Source: Collimonas sp. OK307 (lineage in GTDB: Bacteria > Pseudomonadota > Gammaproteobacteria > Burkholderiales > Burkholderiaceae_D). Taken from it: 64,000 nucleotides of DNA. This document shows, piece after piece, positions 10,323-19,429 of this stretch. The notes under the pieces are model-generated. The model was not told where the DNA came from, did not search any database, and was given only the letters and a program-made list of their open reading frames with translations. The stretch spans positions 62,001 through 126,000 of the forward strand of contig NZ_FOQI01000004.1 in NCBI RefSeq assembly GCF_900113705.1. The letters are read 5' to 3'. Positions within the stretch are counted from its first letter, which is position 1. Every line of letters starts with the position of its first letter. A program made the translations under genes and the position numbers.

Positions 10323-11374
10323 TGATCCTCCTCATCCACGTGCTTGCTGGTCAGCGAACGCCATAGCAGGACCGGGATGATCAGCGTAAACACGATAACT
10401 TCCTTGAAGGCGCTGGCCCAGAACGAGGAATACGATTCCAACAAACCCACCAGCAACGCACCGGCAGCGGCAATCGGATAGCTGCCCAGGCCGCCGATGA
10501 TGGCGCCGACAAACCCTTTCAGGCCAATCAGGAAACCGCTGTCGTAATAGACGGTGGTCAACGGCGCGATCAGGATGCCGCACAATGCTCCTAACGCGGC
10601 AGCCAACGTGAATGCCAGGCGCCCTGCCTGCGTAGTACCGATGCCGACCAGGCGCGCACCGAGCCGGTTGACGGCCGTGGCGCGCAGCGCCTTGCCGGAC
10701 AAGGTGCGTTCAAAATAGAGGTAGAGCGCAATAATCAATAACAGCGAGACGACAATGATCACGCAGCTCTGGCCGGAAATGATCAAGCCGCCGATCTCGA
10801 AACGGGCATCGGAAAACGGCGTAGTGCGCGAACCTTCGGCGCCGAACATCAGCAGGCCGATGCCGATCAAAGCGTAATGCACCGCCACCGATACAATCAG
10901 CAAGACCAGTGTGCTTGCCTCCGCCAGCGGCTGGAATGCCAGCCGGTAGATCATCGGCCCCATCGGCACTACGATCAACAGGGTCAGCAGGACTTGCAAT
11001 GGCATCGCCAGGGCTGCATGGCCGTACCAGCGAGTCACTGCATAGATCGCCACAGGCAACAGCACGAACTTCAGCATAGCCACGCCGATCTGCCGGATTT
11101 TTCCGCGTTCGCCATTACGGCCGAACGCCACAGTCACGGCTTCCTGGATAAAGCTGAGTATGCCAAGCACTACCAGCAATGTCGCCGACAAGGGGAATTT
11201 ATCGGCCTGGATCGCCGCCAGCGTCAAGGCGCCGAAGGCAACGAATTCACCCTGTGGGATAAAGATGACGCGGGTTACCGAAAACACCAGCACCAGCGCC
11301 AAAGCCAGCAGTGCATATACCGCACCGCTGGTGATGCCATCCTGAGCCAGGATGGCGGCAATTGAAAGATCCAT
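10319..11374 (-). CDS. livH: Branched-chain amino-acid ABC permease LivH
   Basis: Inner-membrane permease of the HAAT importer. LivH landmarks are [34 protein letters not shown] near the start, [19 protein letters not shown] and the C-terminal [35 protein letters not shown]. At 351 residues it is about 45 longer than E. coli LivH; the extra length lies around residues 70-120 as a basic loop ([13 protein letters not shown]) plus additional hydrophobic segments. Overlaps the start of the livM-livG fusion by 4 bases. Confidence 0.93.
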   Translation of the reverse strand: MDLSIAAILAQDGITSGAVYALLALALVLVFSVTRVIFIPQGEFVAFGALTLAAIQADKFPLSATLLVVLGILSFIQEAVTVAFGRNGERGKIRQIGVAMLKFVLLPVAIYAVTRWYGHAALAMPLQVLLTLLIVVPMGPMIYRLAFQPLAEASTLVLLIVSVAVHYALIGIGLLMFGAEGSRTTPFSDARFEIGGLIISGQSCVIIVVSLLLIIALYLYFERTLSGKALRATAVNRLGARLVGIGTTQAGRLAFTLAAALGALCGILIAPLTTVYYDSGFLIGLKGFVGAIIGGLGSYPIAAAGALLVGLLESYSSFWASAFKEVIVFTLIIPVLLWRSLTSKHVDEEDQ

Positions 11375-11396
11375 AGATTTACTTAGCTGCGTTATT

Positions 11397-12569
11397 TTAC
11401 TGCGCAGCGCCTATCAGTTTCCACTTGCCGTTAACGATCTCCACCATTACACGCGAACGTTGATCGAAACCGACGTGATCGGTCGGGCTCATGTTGACGA
11501 TGCCTTGCGATACCGGGAGGTTCTTGATGGCTTCGATAGCGTCACGCAGCGCGGCGCGGAATTCCGGGGTTCCCGGATGTCCCTTCTTCAGCGCTGACGG
11601 TGCGGCGGCACCGAGCAACATGCCCGCATCCCAGGCGTGTCCGCCGAAGGTCGAAATACTACCGACACCGTAAGCCTTTTCGTAGGCGCTACGATATGCC
11701 ATGGCGGATTTCTTGACCGGATTACTGTCCGGCAGTTGTTCAGCAACCAGCAACGGTCCGGCCGGCAGGAAGGTGCCTTCGCAATCCTTGCCGCAGACAC
11801 GCAGGAAGTCGTTATTGGCGACACCATGGGTCTGATAAATCTTGCCTTTGTAACCGCGCTCTTTCAATGTCTTTTGCGGCAGCGCTGCCGGGGTGCCGGC
11901 GCCTGCGATCAGGACCGCGTCAGGATTTGCGCTGACCATCTTCAGCACTTGTCCGGTGACCGAAGTGTCGTTACGGGCGAAGCGCTCGTTGGCGACAATT
12001 TTGATCTTGCGCAGCTCGGCCAACTTCGAAAATTCACGATACCAGCCTTCGCCATAAGCGTCCGAGAAGCCGATAAAGGCCACGCTCTTGATACCGGCAT
12101 CAGCCATGTGGGCGATGATAGCGGTCGCCATATGCGAATCGTTTTGCGGCGTCTTGAAAATCCAGCGGCGCTTGGCGTCTACCGGCTCGATCAGCGAAGC
12201 CGACGCCGCCATCGAAATCATCGGCGTGCCTGACTCTGCGGCGACATCGCTCATCGCCAGCGAACCTGGAACCGCGGTCGAACCGATCAACAAGTCGACC
12301 TTTTCTTCGCTGATCAACTTGCGTGCATTCTTGACGGCGGTGGTGCTGTCGGTAGCATCGTCGAGCACGATGTATTGTACTTTCTGGCCAGCGATTTCTT
12401 TAGGTAACAGAGCAAAGGTATTCTTTTCCGGGATGCCCAGCGAGGCTGCAGGCCCGGTGGCGGAGACACTCACGCCGACCTTGATCTGGGCGCTGGCGCC
12501 GCTGTAGGCGGTCGCCAGCGCTACTGTCATTACTGCAGAAAGGGTGGTCCCCAACCATGCTTTTTTCAT
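11397..12569 (-). CDS. Branched-chain amino-acid-type ABC substrate-binding protein
   Basis: Periplasmic Leu/Ile/Val-binding-protein-like receptor (Peripla_BP_6), first gene of the transporter operon. It has a signal peptide starting MKKAWLGTTLSAVMTVAL and cut near SGASA-QIKVGV. VSVSATGPAASLGIPEKNTFALLPKEI and GSTAVPGSLAMSDVAAESGTPMIS match ligand-facing segments of the family. The ATG at 12569 gives a proper signal peptide; 12 extra codons are open upstream. The actual substrate may be branched-chain or aromatic amino acids or amides; the sequence does not say which. Confidence 0.9.
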   Translation of the reverse strand: MKKAWLGTTLSAVMTVALATAYSGASAQIKVGVSVSATGPAASLGIPEKNTFALLPKEIAGQKVQYIVLDDATDSTTAVKNARKLISEEKVDLLIGSTAVPGSLAMSDVAAESGTPMISMAASASLIEPVDAKRRWIFKTPQNDSHMATAIIAHMADAGIKSVAFIGFSDAYGEGWYREFSKLAELRKIKIVANERFARNDTSVTGQVLKMVSANPDAVLIAGAGTPAALPQKTLKERGYKGKIYQTHGVANNDFLRVCGKDCEGTFLPAGPLLVAEQLPDSNPVKKSAMAYRSAYEKAYGVGSISTFGGHAWDAGMLLGAAAPSALKKGHPGTPEFRAALRDAIEAIKNLPVSQGIVNMSPTDHVGFDQRSRVMVEIVNGKWKLIGAAQ

Positions 12570-12653
12570 TGAATCTGCTCCATTATTTGTAAAGACATCG
12601 ATCAATATCGATTCGGTGTCGGTTAAGCCAGTGTTAGTTACTTAATTGGTTCA

Positions 12654-13229
12654 TCAGACCAGCATCAACGCAATCTGCTGCGCAGCGTCGTCGCCCGGCT
12701 TGTGCTGGAAACGGCTTTTGGCAAAGCGCTGCCACCGTCCCAGCACGAAGCTGGTCAGTATATTGGCGCGCAATGCCGCTTCCGCTTCATTCGCGTCCCC
12801 TTGCGACGCCGCGATCCGCAGCGCCTGCTTCAGCGCCAGCTCGATGCGGTCGACGAATTGGTTCATGCGCAATTGCAAACGCTCATCTTCATTGATCAGC
12901 GCATCGCCGATCATGACTCGGGTCATACCCGGATTGCGTTCGGCAAAATTGAGCAGCATCAGCGCAATCGCCTGCGCCTGATGCAAACCTTTTTCCTGTT
13001 GTTCGGTAATCTGGTTGACCAGGCCGAAGACGCTGCTCTCGATAAAATCGATCAAGCCTTCGAACATCTGCGCCTTGCTGGCGAAGTGCCGATACAGCGC
13101 CGCCTCCGATACCTCGATCCTGGCCGCCAGCGCGGCTGTGGTAATTTTTTCGCCCTTAGGCTGTTCCAGCATGGTGGCCAAGGTCTGCAGAATCTGGAGT
13201 TTGCGCTCGCCGGGTTTGGTAGTTGCCAT
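12654..13229 (-). CDS. slmA: Nucleoid occlusion factor SlmA, TetR family
   Basis: DNA-binding FtsZ antagonist that blocks Z-ring assembly over the nucleoid. The N-terminal helix-turn-helix reads ERKLQILQTLATMLEQPKGEKITTAALAARIEVSEAALYRHFASKAQMFEGLIDFIE, very close to SlmA rather than to generic TetR repressors. The C-terminal region (NPGMTRVMIGDALINEDERLQLR, VLGRWQRFAKSRF) also fits. Start chosen at MATTKPGERK; 17 upstream codons are open. The adjacent pyrimidine 5'-nucleotidase-like gene is a common neighbour in Betaproteobacteria. Being next to the liv operon is probably incidental. Confidence 0.87.
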   Translation of the reverse strand: MATTKPGERKLQILQTLATMLEQPKGEKITTAALAARIEVSEAALYRHFASKAQMFEGLIDFIESSVFGLVNQITEQQEKGLHQAQAIALMLLNFAERNPGMTRVMIGDALINEDERLQLRMNQFVDRIELALKQALRIAASQGDANEAEAALRANILTSFVLGRWQRFAKSRFQHKPGDDAAQQIALMLV

Positions 13230-13370
13230 GATTTTTATTTTAGTAATGATGGAAAAAAACTGCGCTTGCTCCCTGCTCAAGCGGCTTCAGTTGCGTCATT
13301 CCGTAAATACAGCGCGGCTTCCCTGCCGCTTCCCGCTCTACTCCGCTCCGCCTTACGTAAACAAATCGCC

Positions 13371-14069
13371 TCAACGCAAGCGGTGCAGATTCCGGGTTAG
13401 CTGTCGCACCGATTTTACTTTGACATCGACGTATTTGGGGCGCTTTATCACATTTGACTGGTCGGCCAGGTATTGCGTGACCCAGGCTGTACGCATTCCG
13501 ACCCATTTGGCCGCCTTGAGCGTAGCAATCGTGTCCTCCACCAAAATGCAGCGTCGCGCCGGGATTTTTTCCCTTGCCAGCAGCTGGCGCAGCATGTGGC
13601 GCGACGGTTTCGGCCGCAGCTGCCGGTGGACATGCATGGATTCGATTGAGATATGTTTGCCGAAATGGCGCTGCAAGCGCAGGTGGCGCATGACGTCGCC
13701 CGAGTAACGCAGCGGGGCATTGGTCAGCAGGATCTTGCGCCCCGGCAGGCGCTTGAGCAGATTGATCAGGCCGCGCTCGGCCCGGATCATGCTCTGCAGA
13801 TCGTCAAACCGGTGCGCTTCGCGCAAGAAATCCTCGGGCCGCACCTGATGATGCTTGACCAGGCCCAGCAAGGTCGCGCCGTAGCGCCGCCAATAGAACT
13901 CGCGGGCAGCATTGACTGTGGCGGCATCGGCATCGACGCCGTCGCTGCCCAGGGTGCGCGCCATGAAGGCGTTCATGTTGTCGTGAATCGCCGGAAAAAT
14001 TGCATGCGACGCGTTGTGCAGGGTATTGTCCAGATCGAACAGCCAGAGCGCTGTAGTATTCGTTACCAT
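13371..14069 (-). CDS. HAD-superfamily pyrimidine 5'-nucleotidase-like hydrolase
   Basis: Cytosolic haloacid-dehalogenase phosphatase. Motif I is WLFDLDNTLHNAS (nucleophile Asp about residue 11), motif II LLTNAP, motif III the Lys in RPKPSRHML, and motif IV ILVEDTIATLKAAKWVGMRT. The arrangement matches the SDT1/pyrimidine 5'-nucleotidase group that dephosphorylates UMP/CMP or housekeeping nucleotides. Divergent from gumN with only 38 bases between starts, so the promoters must overlap. Transcribed toward slmA with 141 bases between them. Confidence 0.85.
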   Translation of the reverse strand: MVTNTTALWLFDLDNTLHNASHAIFPAIHDNMNAFMARTLGSDGVDADAATVNAAREFYWRRYGATLLGLVKHHQVRPEDFLREAHRFDDLQSMIRAERGLINLLKRLPGRKILLTNAPLRYSGDVMRHLRLQRHFGKHISIESMHVHRQLRPKPSRHMLRQLLAREKIPARRCILVEDTIATLKAAKWVGMRTAWVTQYLADQSNVIKRPKYVDVKVKSVRQLTRNLHRLR

Positions 14070-14107
14070 TGTGCTGGGAATTGCATTTGTTTTACCAAGG
14101 AGAAAGT

Positions 14108-15043
14108 GTGCTTCGTCAGATTATAGTGACATTGTGCTGGTTGCCGCTGAGCCTGCTTGCCCTGACTTGCCAGGCCGACTCTGTCGAGCCTGCTGCAGCG
14201 CAAACCGGGGCTGTACCCGCGCGCCAGGGTGGCGCCTTGTTCAAGATACAGCGCGCCGGTCAAAGTGCCTACGTATTCGGCACCATTCATGTCGGCCGCG
14301 CCGACTTTTACCCGTTCGATGGCAAAGTCTTGCAAGCGCTACAACAATCTACCTCCGTAGCATTGGAAATCGATCCCGGCAATACGCAGGGATTGGCCTC
14401 CCTGATGACTAAATACGGAATCTATACCGATGGCAAATCACTGGCCCAGGAATTGCCGCAGCCTTTGCAAAATCAGCTCAATCCGCTGCTGGAAAAATAT
14501 GGCCTGACCCCAGCCGCTGTGGCAAACATGAAACCGTGGCTGCTGGCGACTGTGCTGGGCATCAGTGAATACACCTATCAAGGCTACCTGCCGCAATATG
14601 GCGTCGACGGCACATTGGCGGCTTTTGCGAAAAGCCACGACAAACCACTGGTCGAACTGGAAACAGCCGAACAGCAATTGGCCTTGCTGGGCAAGCTGAC
14701 GTCAACTGAACAGATCCAGTTCCTGCAAGACAGCATCGATGAAATACGGGATCCGGAAAAAGCGCGACGTTCACTGCAATTGATCACGCTATGGCGCAAT
14801 GGCGATGTCGAGGGCTTGACCGCCATGCTGGCGGAAATGACCAGCGACGATACTTTCACCGGCAAATTCGTGCAGCGCGCCTTGCTCGATGAGCGTAATC
14901 CAGGCCTGGCCAATGGCATCGAGAAACTGGCGAGCACGACGCCACATGCTTTCGTCGGCATCGGTATGCTGCACCTGGTGGGTAAAAGCAGCGTGCTGGC
15001 GATATTGCAACAGCGCGGCTATACGGTAACCCGCATTTATTAA
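14108..15043 (+). CDS. TraB/GumN family protein
   Basis: Probable periplasmic TraB/GumN-domain protein (TIKI/EreA-like fold, putative metalloprotease; physiological role unclear). The start is the GTG at 14108, with AAGGAG 5 bases upstream and a signal peptide (VLRQIIVTLCWLPLSLLALTCQA). The domain opens with ALFKIQRAGQSAYVFGTIHVGRADFYPF, the family hallmark, and ends HAFVGIGMLHLVGKSSVLAILQQRGY. 311 residues. mnmC starts 8 bases later, so the two are likely one transcript. Confidence 0.85.
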   Translation: MLRQIIVTLCWLPLSLLALTCQADSVEPAAAQTGAVPARQGGALFKIQRAGQSAYVFGTIHVGRADFYPFDGKVLQALQQSTSVALEIDPGNTQGLASLMTKYGIYTDGKSLAQELPQPLQNQLNPLLEKYGLTPAAVANMKPWLLATVLGISEYTYQGYLPQYGVDGTLAAFAKSHDKPLVELETAEQQLALLGKLTSTEQIQFLQDSIDEIRDPEKARRSLQLITLWRNGDVEGLTAMLAEMTSDDTFTGKFVQRALLDERNPGLANGIEKLASTTPHAFVGIGMLHLVGKSSVLAILQQRGYTVTRIY

Positions 15044-15051
15044 CCGCTATC

Positions 15052-16872
15052 TTGACTCCGAATCCAGCTACCTCGTCGACCGGTCGCGCATTCCATTGGC
15101 GTGAGCGGGACAGCTTCGTGCTGCTCGATAGCGAATTCGGCAGCGGCGAACATTTTTTCGCCGCCTGGCAAGCATGGCGCGACGATCCGCAACGTCCGCT
15201 GCAATTGCATTATCTTGCGCTGCTGCCGCAACTTGCTACGCTCCACAATCTGCAGCAAGCCGCGGCAAGATTTCCGGAATGGCAGGCCATGTACGCCGAA
15301 CTGTGCAGCGCTTGGCCACCCGCGGTGCCGGGGTTTCATCGGATTTTCCTGCAACATGAGCAACTGGTCCTGACGCTGATGATCGGCGATGGCGCCGCGT
15401 GTTTGCGTCAGATTGTCGCCAAAGTGGATGTCTTCCGAATGCTCGGGCCTAGCTGGCAAACATGGCCTGTCGCTGCGCTAGGCACCCTTGGAAAATTAGC
15501 TGCTCAGCATGCCACCTTGGATATCTGCGGATTGGAAGCCGCGGCGCGCAAGCAATTGCAACAAGCCGGATTCGTGTTTGAAAATGATGTCGATAACAGG
15601 CTTGAATCAGACACCGATTTAACCATTTCATGCGCCCGTTTTGCGCCACGTTTTACCGCGCGGTCGGTAGCTGCAATTATCCATGACGACCGCCGCGCGA
15701 TCGTCATCGGCGCCGGCCTGGCCGGTAGCGCCGCTTGCCAACGCCTGGTGCAACGCGGCTGGAGTGTCGACCTGATCGAAAGCCATGCAGCGCCGGCGCA
15801 GCAAGCCTCCGGCAATAGCGCTGGCATTTTCATGCCTGTGCTGTCACGCGACGACAACCCCGGTTCGCGCCTCAGCCGCAGCGCCTATCTGTTTGCCCTA
15901 CAGGCCTGGCGCCGGCTGGGCGGCATAGGCACAGCCTTTACCGGCGCCTCCTGTGGTGTCCTGCAGATCGCCCGCGATACCGAACACGCTGAAGGCCAGC
16001 AGCAACTGGCGGATTTTTGGCGCTATCCGGCCGACTACGCGCAATGGCTGAATCAGGCTGCTGCGAGCCGCCTCGCCAGCCACCCGGTCAGCGACGGCGG
16101 CTGGTACTTCCCCGCCGCCGGCTGGGTGCAGCCGCGCAGTCTGTGCCAGGCGATGCTAGATGACTGCAGCAATCGTCTACAAACCCATTTTGGAAAGCAC
16201 GCGGCTCTACTCGACCGCGGGCAGGATAGCTGGACCGTGCGCGACCGGCACGGCGTGGAGATAGCCAACGCACCGGTGGTGATCCTGGCAAATGCGTGCG
16301 ACGCCCTGCATTTCCCCCAGGCTGAAGATCTGCCCTTGGACGCCATTCGCGGCCAGATCACCACCATCGAAGTCGGACAAGTGCCAGCCATCGCACCGGT
16401 ACTATGCGGCGAAGCCTACCTGACACCGGCTTCCGAAGGATTGTGCAGCGTCGGCGCATCGTATGACGAGGATCAGCAGCAGACACTGCGCCAGGACAGC
16501 CAGGACGACAATCTGGCGCGCCTGGCCAACATCCTGCCGGGCTGGCAGGCCGGCGCATTGCCGCTGGCCGGACGTGTCGGCTTTCGCTGTGTCGCTAGCG
16601 ATCGCCTGCCATTGGTTGGCGCCTTGCCGGATAAAACCGGTGCATGTGCCGTGCGCGAAGCGAAATTGAAAGACCTGCCCCGCTTTCCAGGCTTATATAG
16701 CCTGCTTGGCTACGCCTCGCGCGGCCTGATATGGGCACCGCTGGCGGCTGAATTGCTGGTGTCGCAACTTAATGGGGAACCGTCGCCGATTGAAGCCGAT
16801 CTGGCGGCAGCAATCGATCCAGCGCGATTTTTATTAAAAAAACAACGCCGCAACACACCCCCGCATCAATAA
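15052..16872 (+). CDS. mnmC: MnmC-like tRNA-modification protein with degenerate methyltransferase half
   Basis: MnmC makes mnm5s2U34 in tRNA: the C-terminal FAD oxidase removes the carboxymethyl group and the N-terminal methyltransferase then methylates. The C-terminal half (about 215-600) is intact: AIVIGAGLAGSAACQRLVQRGWSVDLIE dinucleotide fold, HAAPAQQASGNSAGIFMPVLS, and GRVGFRCVASDRLPLVGALPD. The N-terminal half keeps the size and some landmarks (LHYLALLP, WPPAVPGFHRI, LTLMIGD). Where the catalytic DAWFLDGFAPAKNP block is expected it has KVDVFRMLGPSWQTWP, and the SAM loop reads EFGSGEHFF. The start is a TTG just after gumN. Confidence 0.85.
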   Translation: MTPNPATSSTGRAFHWRERDSFVLLDSEFGSGEHFFAAWQAWRDDPQRPLQLHYLALLPQLATLHNLQQAAARFPEWQAMYAELCSAWPPAVPGFHRIFLQHEQLVLTLMIGDGAACLRQIVAKVDVFRMLGPSWQTWPVAALGTLGKLAAQHATLDICGLEAAARKQLQQAGFVFENDVDNRLESDTDLTISCARFAPRFTARSVAAIIHDDRRAIVIGAGLAGSAACQRLVQRGWSVDLIESHAAPAQQASGNSAGIFMPVLSRDDNPGSRLSRSAYLFALQAWRRLGGIGTAFTGASCGVLQIARDTEHAEGQQQLADFWRYPADYAQWLNQAAASRLASHPVSDGGWYFPAAGWVQPRSLCQAMLDDCSNRLQTHFGKHAALLDRGQDSWTVRDRHGVEIANAPVVILANACDALHFPQAEDLPLDAIRGQITTIEVGQVPAIAPVLCGEAYLTPASEGLCSVGASYDEDQQQTLRQDSQDDNLARLANILPGWQAGALPLAGRVGFRCVASDRLPLVGALPDKTGACAVREAKLKDLPRFPGLYSLLGYASRGLIWAPLAAELLVSQLNGEPSPIEADLAAAIDPARFLLKKQRRNTPPHQ

Positions 16873-16894
16873 AAAGGGCGCCCCGAGGCGCCCT
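16870..16894 (-). terminator. Rho-independent terminator of the YXWGXW gene
   Basis: AGGGCGCC (16875-16882) and GGCGCCCT (16887-16894) flank CCGA. On the minus strand the stem is followed by a run of T, so it terminates the gene at 16916-17233; it also lies just past the mnmC stop. Confidence 0.85.
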
Positions 16895-16915
16895 GTAACT
16901 ACTTAACGATACTAC

Positions 16916-17233
16916 TTAACGATCCCAGCGATATGGTCGCATTTGCCAATCGCCGCGCGGGCCTCTTTCCCAGCGTGGCGGCACGTAGTGATAACCCGGC
17001 CGCGCCCGCATCCATGCGCCGCCTACCCAGACGTGGCGATGGCCGTTCCAGCGCCAGTATCCCGGCGCCCAGACATAGCCGTAACGCGGACGCGGCACCA
17101 CTTCATAACGTGGCGGTGGCGGCTGCCCGATCTGGACTCCGATGTAAGTTGCCGCCTGGACCTGAGTCAGCGGCGTCATCAAGCCGGCGCCCAGCGTCAG
17201 CAAACTGATGCATAAAATCGATTTGATCTTCAT
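16916..17233 (-). CDS. YXWGXW repeat-containing small exported protein
   Basis: A 105-residue protein with a clean signal peptide (cleavage near VQA-ATYIG) and a mature part rich in Trp, Tyr, Arg, Pro and Gly. It carries the YVWAPGYWRWNGHRHVWVGGAW pattern typical of YXWGXW-repeat proteins common in Burkholderiales. The family has no established function; an envelope or matrix role is only a guess. A strong GAAGGAGG ribosome-binding site precedes the ATG. The stop codon lies in a 13-bp tandem duplication, followed by a terminator. Confidence 0.85.
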   Translation of the reverse strand: MKIKSILCISLLTLGAGLMTPLTQVQAATYIGVQIGQPPPPRYEVVPRPRYGYVWAPGYWRWNGHRHVWVGGAWMRARPGYHYVPPRWERGPRGDWQMRPYRWDR

Positions 17234-17502
17234 TAGCTACCTCCTTCAGTCATTTAGAAACATCTGGCGACGATTAAAATATAGGCGACAAATCTGCCGA
17301 TACTTGTAATTTTGTGTTTCCAAAAGATACAGCGCAGGTCAGGGCTTGGCTGGCTGGCCGGGCTGCCCGGACTGCCATTACGCTCCCGCTAAGGTAAAAT
17401 GGCGGCCTGCCACACGGCATTGTCGTTTTATAAAAATAATTGCGGGGTAGTGCAACCGCAATGCGACCACACACTGTCCCCACCTGATTTCCCGGAATAC
17501 CC
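17234..17502. other. 269-base divergent intergenic region
   Basis: Lies between the YXWGXW gene (leftward) and the COG2509-type flavoprotein (rightward), so it must hold at least one promoter each way. Apart from the YXWGXW ribosome-binding site at its left edge I see no convincing small ORF, operator palindrome or hairpin. Confidence 0.5.
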
Positions 17503-19122
17503 ATGTTGCGATTGAATGAAATACAACTTCCCCTCGACCATCCTGAAGATGCGCTGCAGGCAGCGATTCTGGCGCGGCTGGGAATCTCCGCTGAAGAAAT
17601 GCTTGGTTACACAATTTTCCGCCGCAGTTACGACGCCCGCAAAAAAACCGCGGTGATCCTGACTTACAGCGTGGATGTCGATCTCAAGGACGAGAGCGCC
17701 ATTCTCAAGCGGATGAAGGGTGATCGCAGCGTGATGCCGACACCTGACACCAACTACCATTTTGTAGCGCAGGCGCCCGGCCAGCTGAAATCACGGCCGG
17801 TGGTCATCGGCACCGGGCCATGCGGCCTGTTTGCCGGCTTGATCCTGGCGCAGATGGGATTCAATCCGATCATCCTGGAACGCGGCAAGGCGGTGCGTGA
17901 ACGCACCAAGGATACCTGGGGACTGTGGCGCAAACGCGAGCTGCAGCCGGAGTCCAACGTCCAGTTCGGTGAAGGCGGCGCAGGGACGTTTTCCGATGGC
18001 AAGCTTTGGACCCAGATCAAAGACCCGAAGCACTACGGCCGCAAGGTACTGACCGAATTCGTCAAGGCCGATGCGCCGGACGAAATCATGTACGTCAGCA
18101 AGCCGCATATCGGCACGTTCCGGCTGGTCAAGATGGTGGAGCAAATGCGCGCCAGCATCGAAGCGCTGGGCGGCGAGTTCCGCTTTCAGCAAAAAGTCGA
18201 GGACATCGACATCAAATGGGAAAACGACCAGGGCCAGGTGCGTGCGATCGTACTCGCCAGTGGAGAAACGATCGTTACCGACCATGTCGTGTTGGCGATC
18301 GGCCACAGCGCCCGCGATACCTTCCAGATGCTTTACGACCGTGGCGTATATATCGAAGCCAAACCGTTCTCCCTCGGCTTCCGCATTGAACATCCGCAAT
18401 CCTTGATCGACCGCTGCCGCTTCGGCCCCAGCGCCGGTAATCCGATACTGGGCGCCGCCGATTACAAGCTGGTCCATCACAGTACAAATGGCCGTGCGGT
18501 CTACAGCTTCTGCATGTGCCCGGGCGGTACCGTGGTGGCCGCCACCTCGGAGCCGGGGCGCGTGGTAACCAACGGCATGAGCCAATATTCACGCAATGAA
18601 CGCAATGCCAACAGCGGCATCGTGGTCGGCATCACGCCGGACGATTATCCGGGCCACCCGCTGGCCGGGATCGCTTTTCAGCGTCAGTGGGAATCGCGCG
18701 CATTCGAACTTGGCGGCGGCACCTACGATGCCCCCGGCCAACTGGTAGGCGACTTTATCGCCGGCCGCCCATCGACCACGCTCGGTTCTGTGATTCCTTC
18801 CTACAAACCCGGTGTCCATCTGGGTGATCTGAGCACCGCCCTGCCTGATTACGCAATTGCCGCTATCCGTGAAGCGTTGCCGGTGTTCGACAAGCAGATT
18901 CGTGGCTTCGCCATGAACGACGCGGTGCTGACCGGCGTCGAAACCCGCACTTCATCGCCGGTGCGCATCAAACGCCACGATGACAACCTGCAAAGCTTGA
19001 ACACGACTGGTTTGTTTCCGGCGGGTGAAGGCGCAGGATATGCCGGCGGCATCATGTCGGCAGCGATTGACGGGATCCGGGTGGCGGAAGCGGTGGCGTT
19101 GAGCATGCTGAACAAACAGTAA
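17503..19122 (+). CDS. FAD-dependent dehydrogenase, COG2509 type
   Basis: A 539-residue flavoprotein of the uncharacterised FAD-dependent dehydrogenase group. A small N-terminal domain (about 1-90, with YTIFRRSYDARKK) precedes the FAD fold VVIGTGPCGLFAGLILAQMGFNPIILERG (about 100-128). Other landmarks are NVQFGEGGAGTFSDGKLWTQIKDP, FSLGFRIEHPQ, the cysteine of YSFCMCPGGTVV, and the C-terminal GLFPAGEGAGYAGGIMSAAIDGIRVAEA FAD motif. The substrate is unknown. Stands alone between the divergent YXWGXW gene and a convergent toxin-antitoxin pair. Confidence 0.88.
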   Translation: MLRLNEIQLPLDHPEDALQAAILARLGISAEEMLGYTIFRRSYDARKKTAVILTYSVDVDLKDESAILKRMKGDRSVMPTPDTNYHFVAQAPGQLKSRPVVIGTGPCGLFAGLILAQMGFNPIILERGKAVRERTKDTWGLWRKRELQPESNVQFGEGGAGTFSDGKLWTQIKDPKHYGRKVLTEFVKADAPDEIMYVSKPHIGTFRLVKMVEQMRASIEALGGEFRFQQKVEDIDIKWENDQGQVRAIVLASGETIVTDHVVLAIGHSARDTFQMLYDRGVYIEAKPFSLGFRIEHPQSLIDRCRFGPSAGNPILGAADYKLVHHSTNGRAVYSFCMCPGGTVVAATSEPGRVVTNGMSQYSRNERNANSGIVVGITPDDYPGHPLAGIAFQRQWESRAFELGGGTYDAPGQLVGDFIAGRPSTTLGSVIPSYKPGVHLGDLSTALPDYAIAAIREALPVFDKQIRGFAMNDAVLTGVETRTSSPVRIKRHDDNLQSLNTTGLFPAGEGAGYAGGIMSAAIDGIRVAEAVALSMLNKQ

Positions 19123-19147
19123 ACCTGCTCAGTGGGGGACTGCGGGC

Positions 19148-19429
19148 TTAACGTTTTTCTGCTGTTTTGTACACGGCGTTCCGCTCGCGTTTACCCACAG
19201 CCACAACCAGCACGATCAATTCTTGGTCGCGCACTTCGTAGACTAGCCGGTAGCCCGCCTGGCGCAATTTGATTTTATATCGATTTCCGGAGCCGGACAG
19301 TTGCGCTGAAGGCACGTGGGGACTCAGCAACCGTTCTGCCAGCTTCTTTTTGAACTGTTCCCGCATGTCCTGATCCAGCTTGCGCCATTCCTTCAAGGCT
19401 TCCTCAAGGAAAGCTAGTTCAAAGCTCAT
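19148..19429 (-). CDS. RelE/StbE-type toxin
   Basis: A 93-residue RelE/ParE-superfamily toxin, expected to be a ribosome-dependent mRNA endonuclease. Family features are FLEEALKEWRKLDQDMREQFKKKLAERL at the N-terminus, then SGSGNRYKIKLRQAGYRLVYEVRDQELIVLVVAVGKRER. The last block carries the Arg/Tyr/Lys residues used by RelE enzymes. Its start overlaps the antitoxin stop by 11 bases, the standard arrangement with the antitoxin gene first. The pair sits between two unrelated transcription units. Confidence 0.9.
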   Translation of the reverse strand: MSFELAFLEEALKEWRKLDQDMREQFKKKLAERLLSPHVPSAQLSGSGNRYKIKLRQAGYRLVYEVRDQELIVLVVAVGKRERNAVYKTAEKR

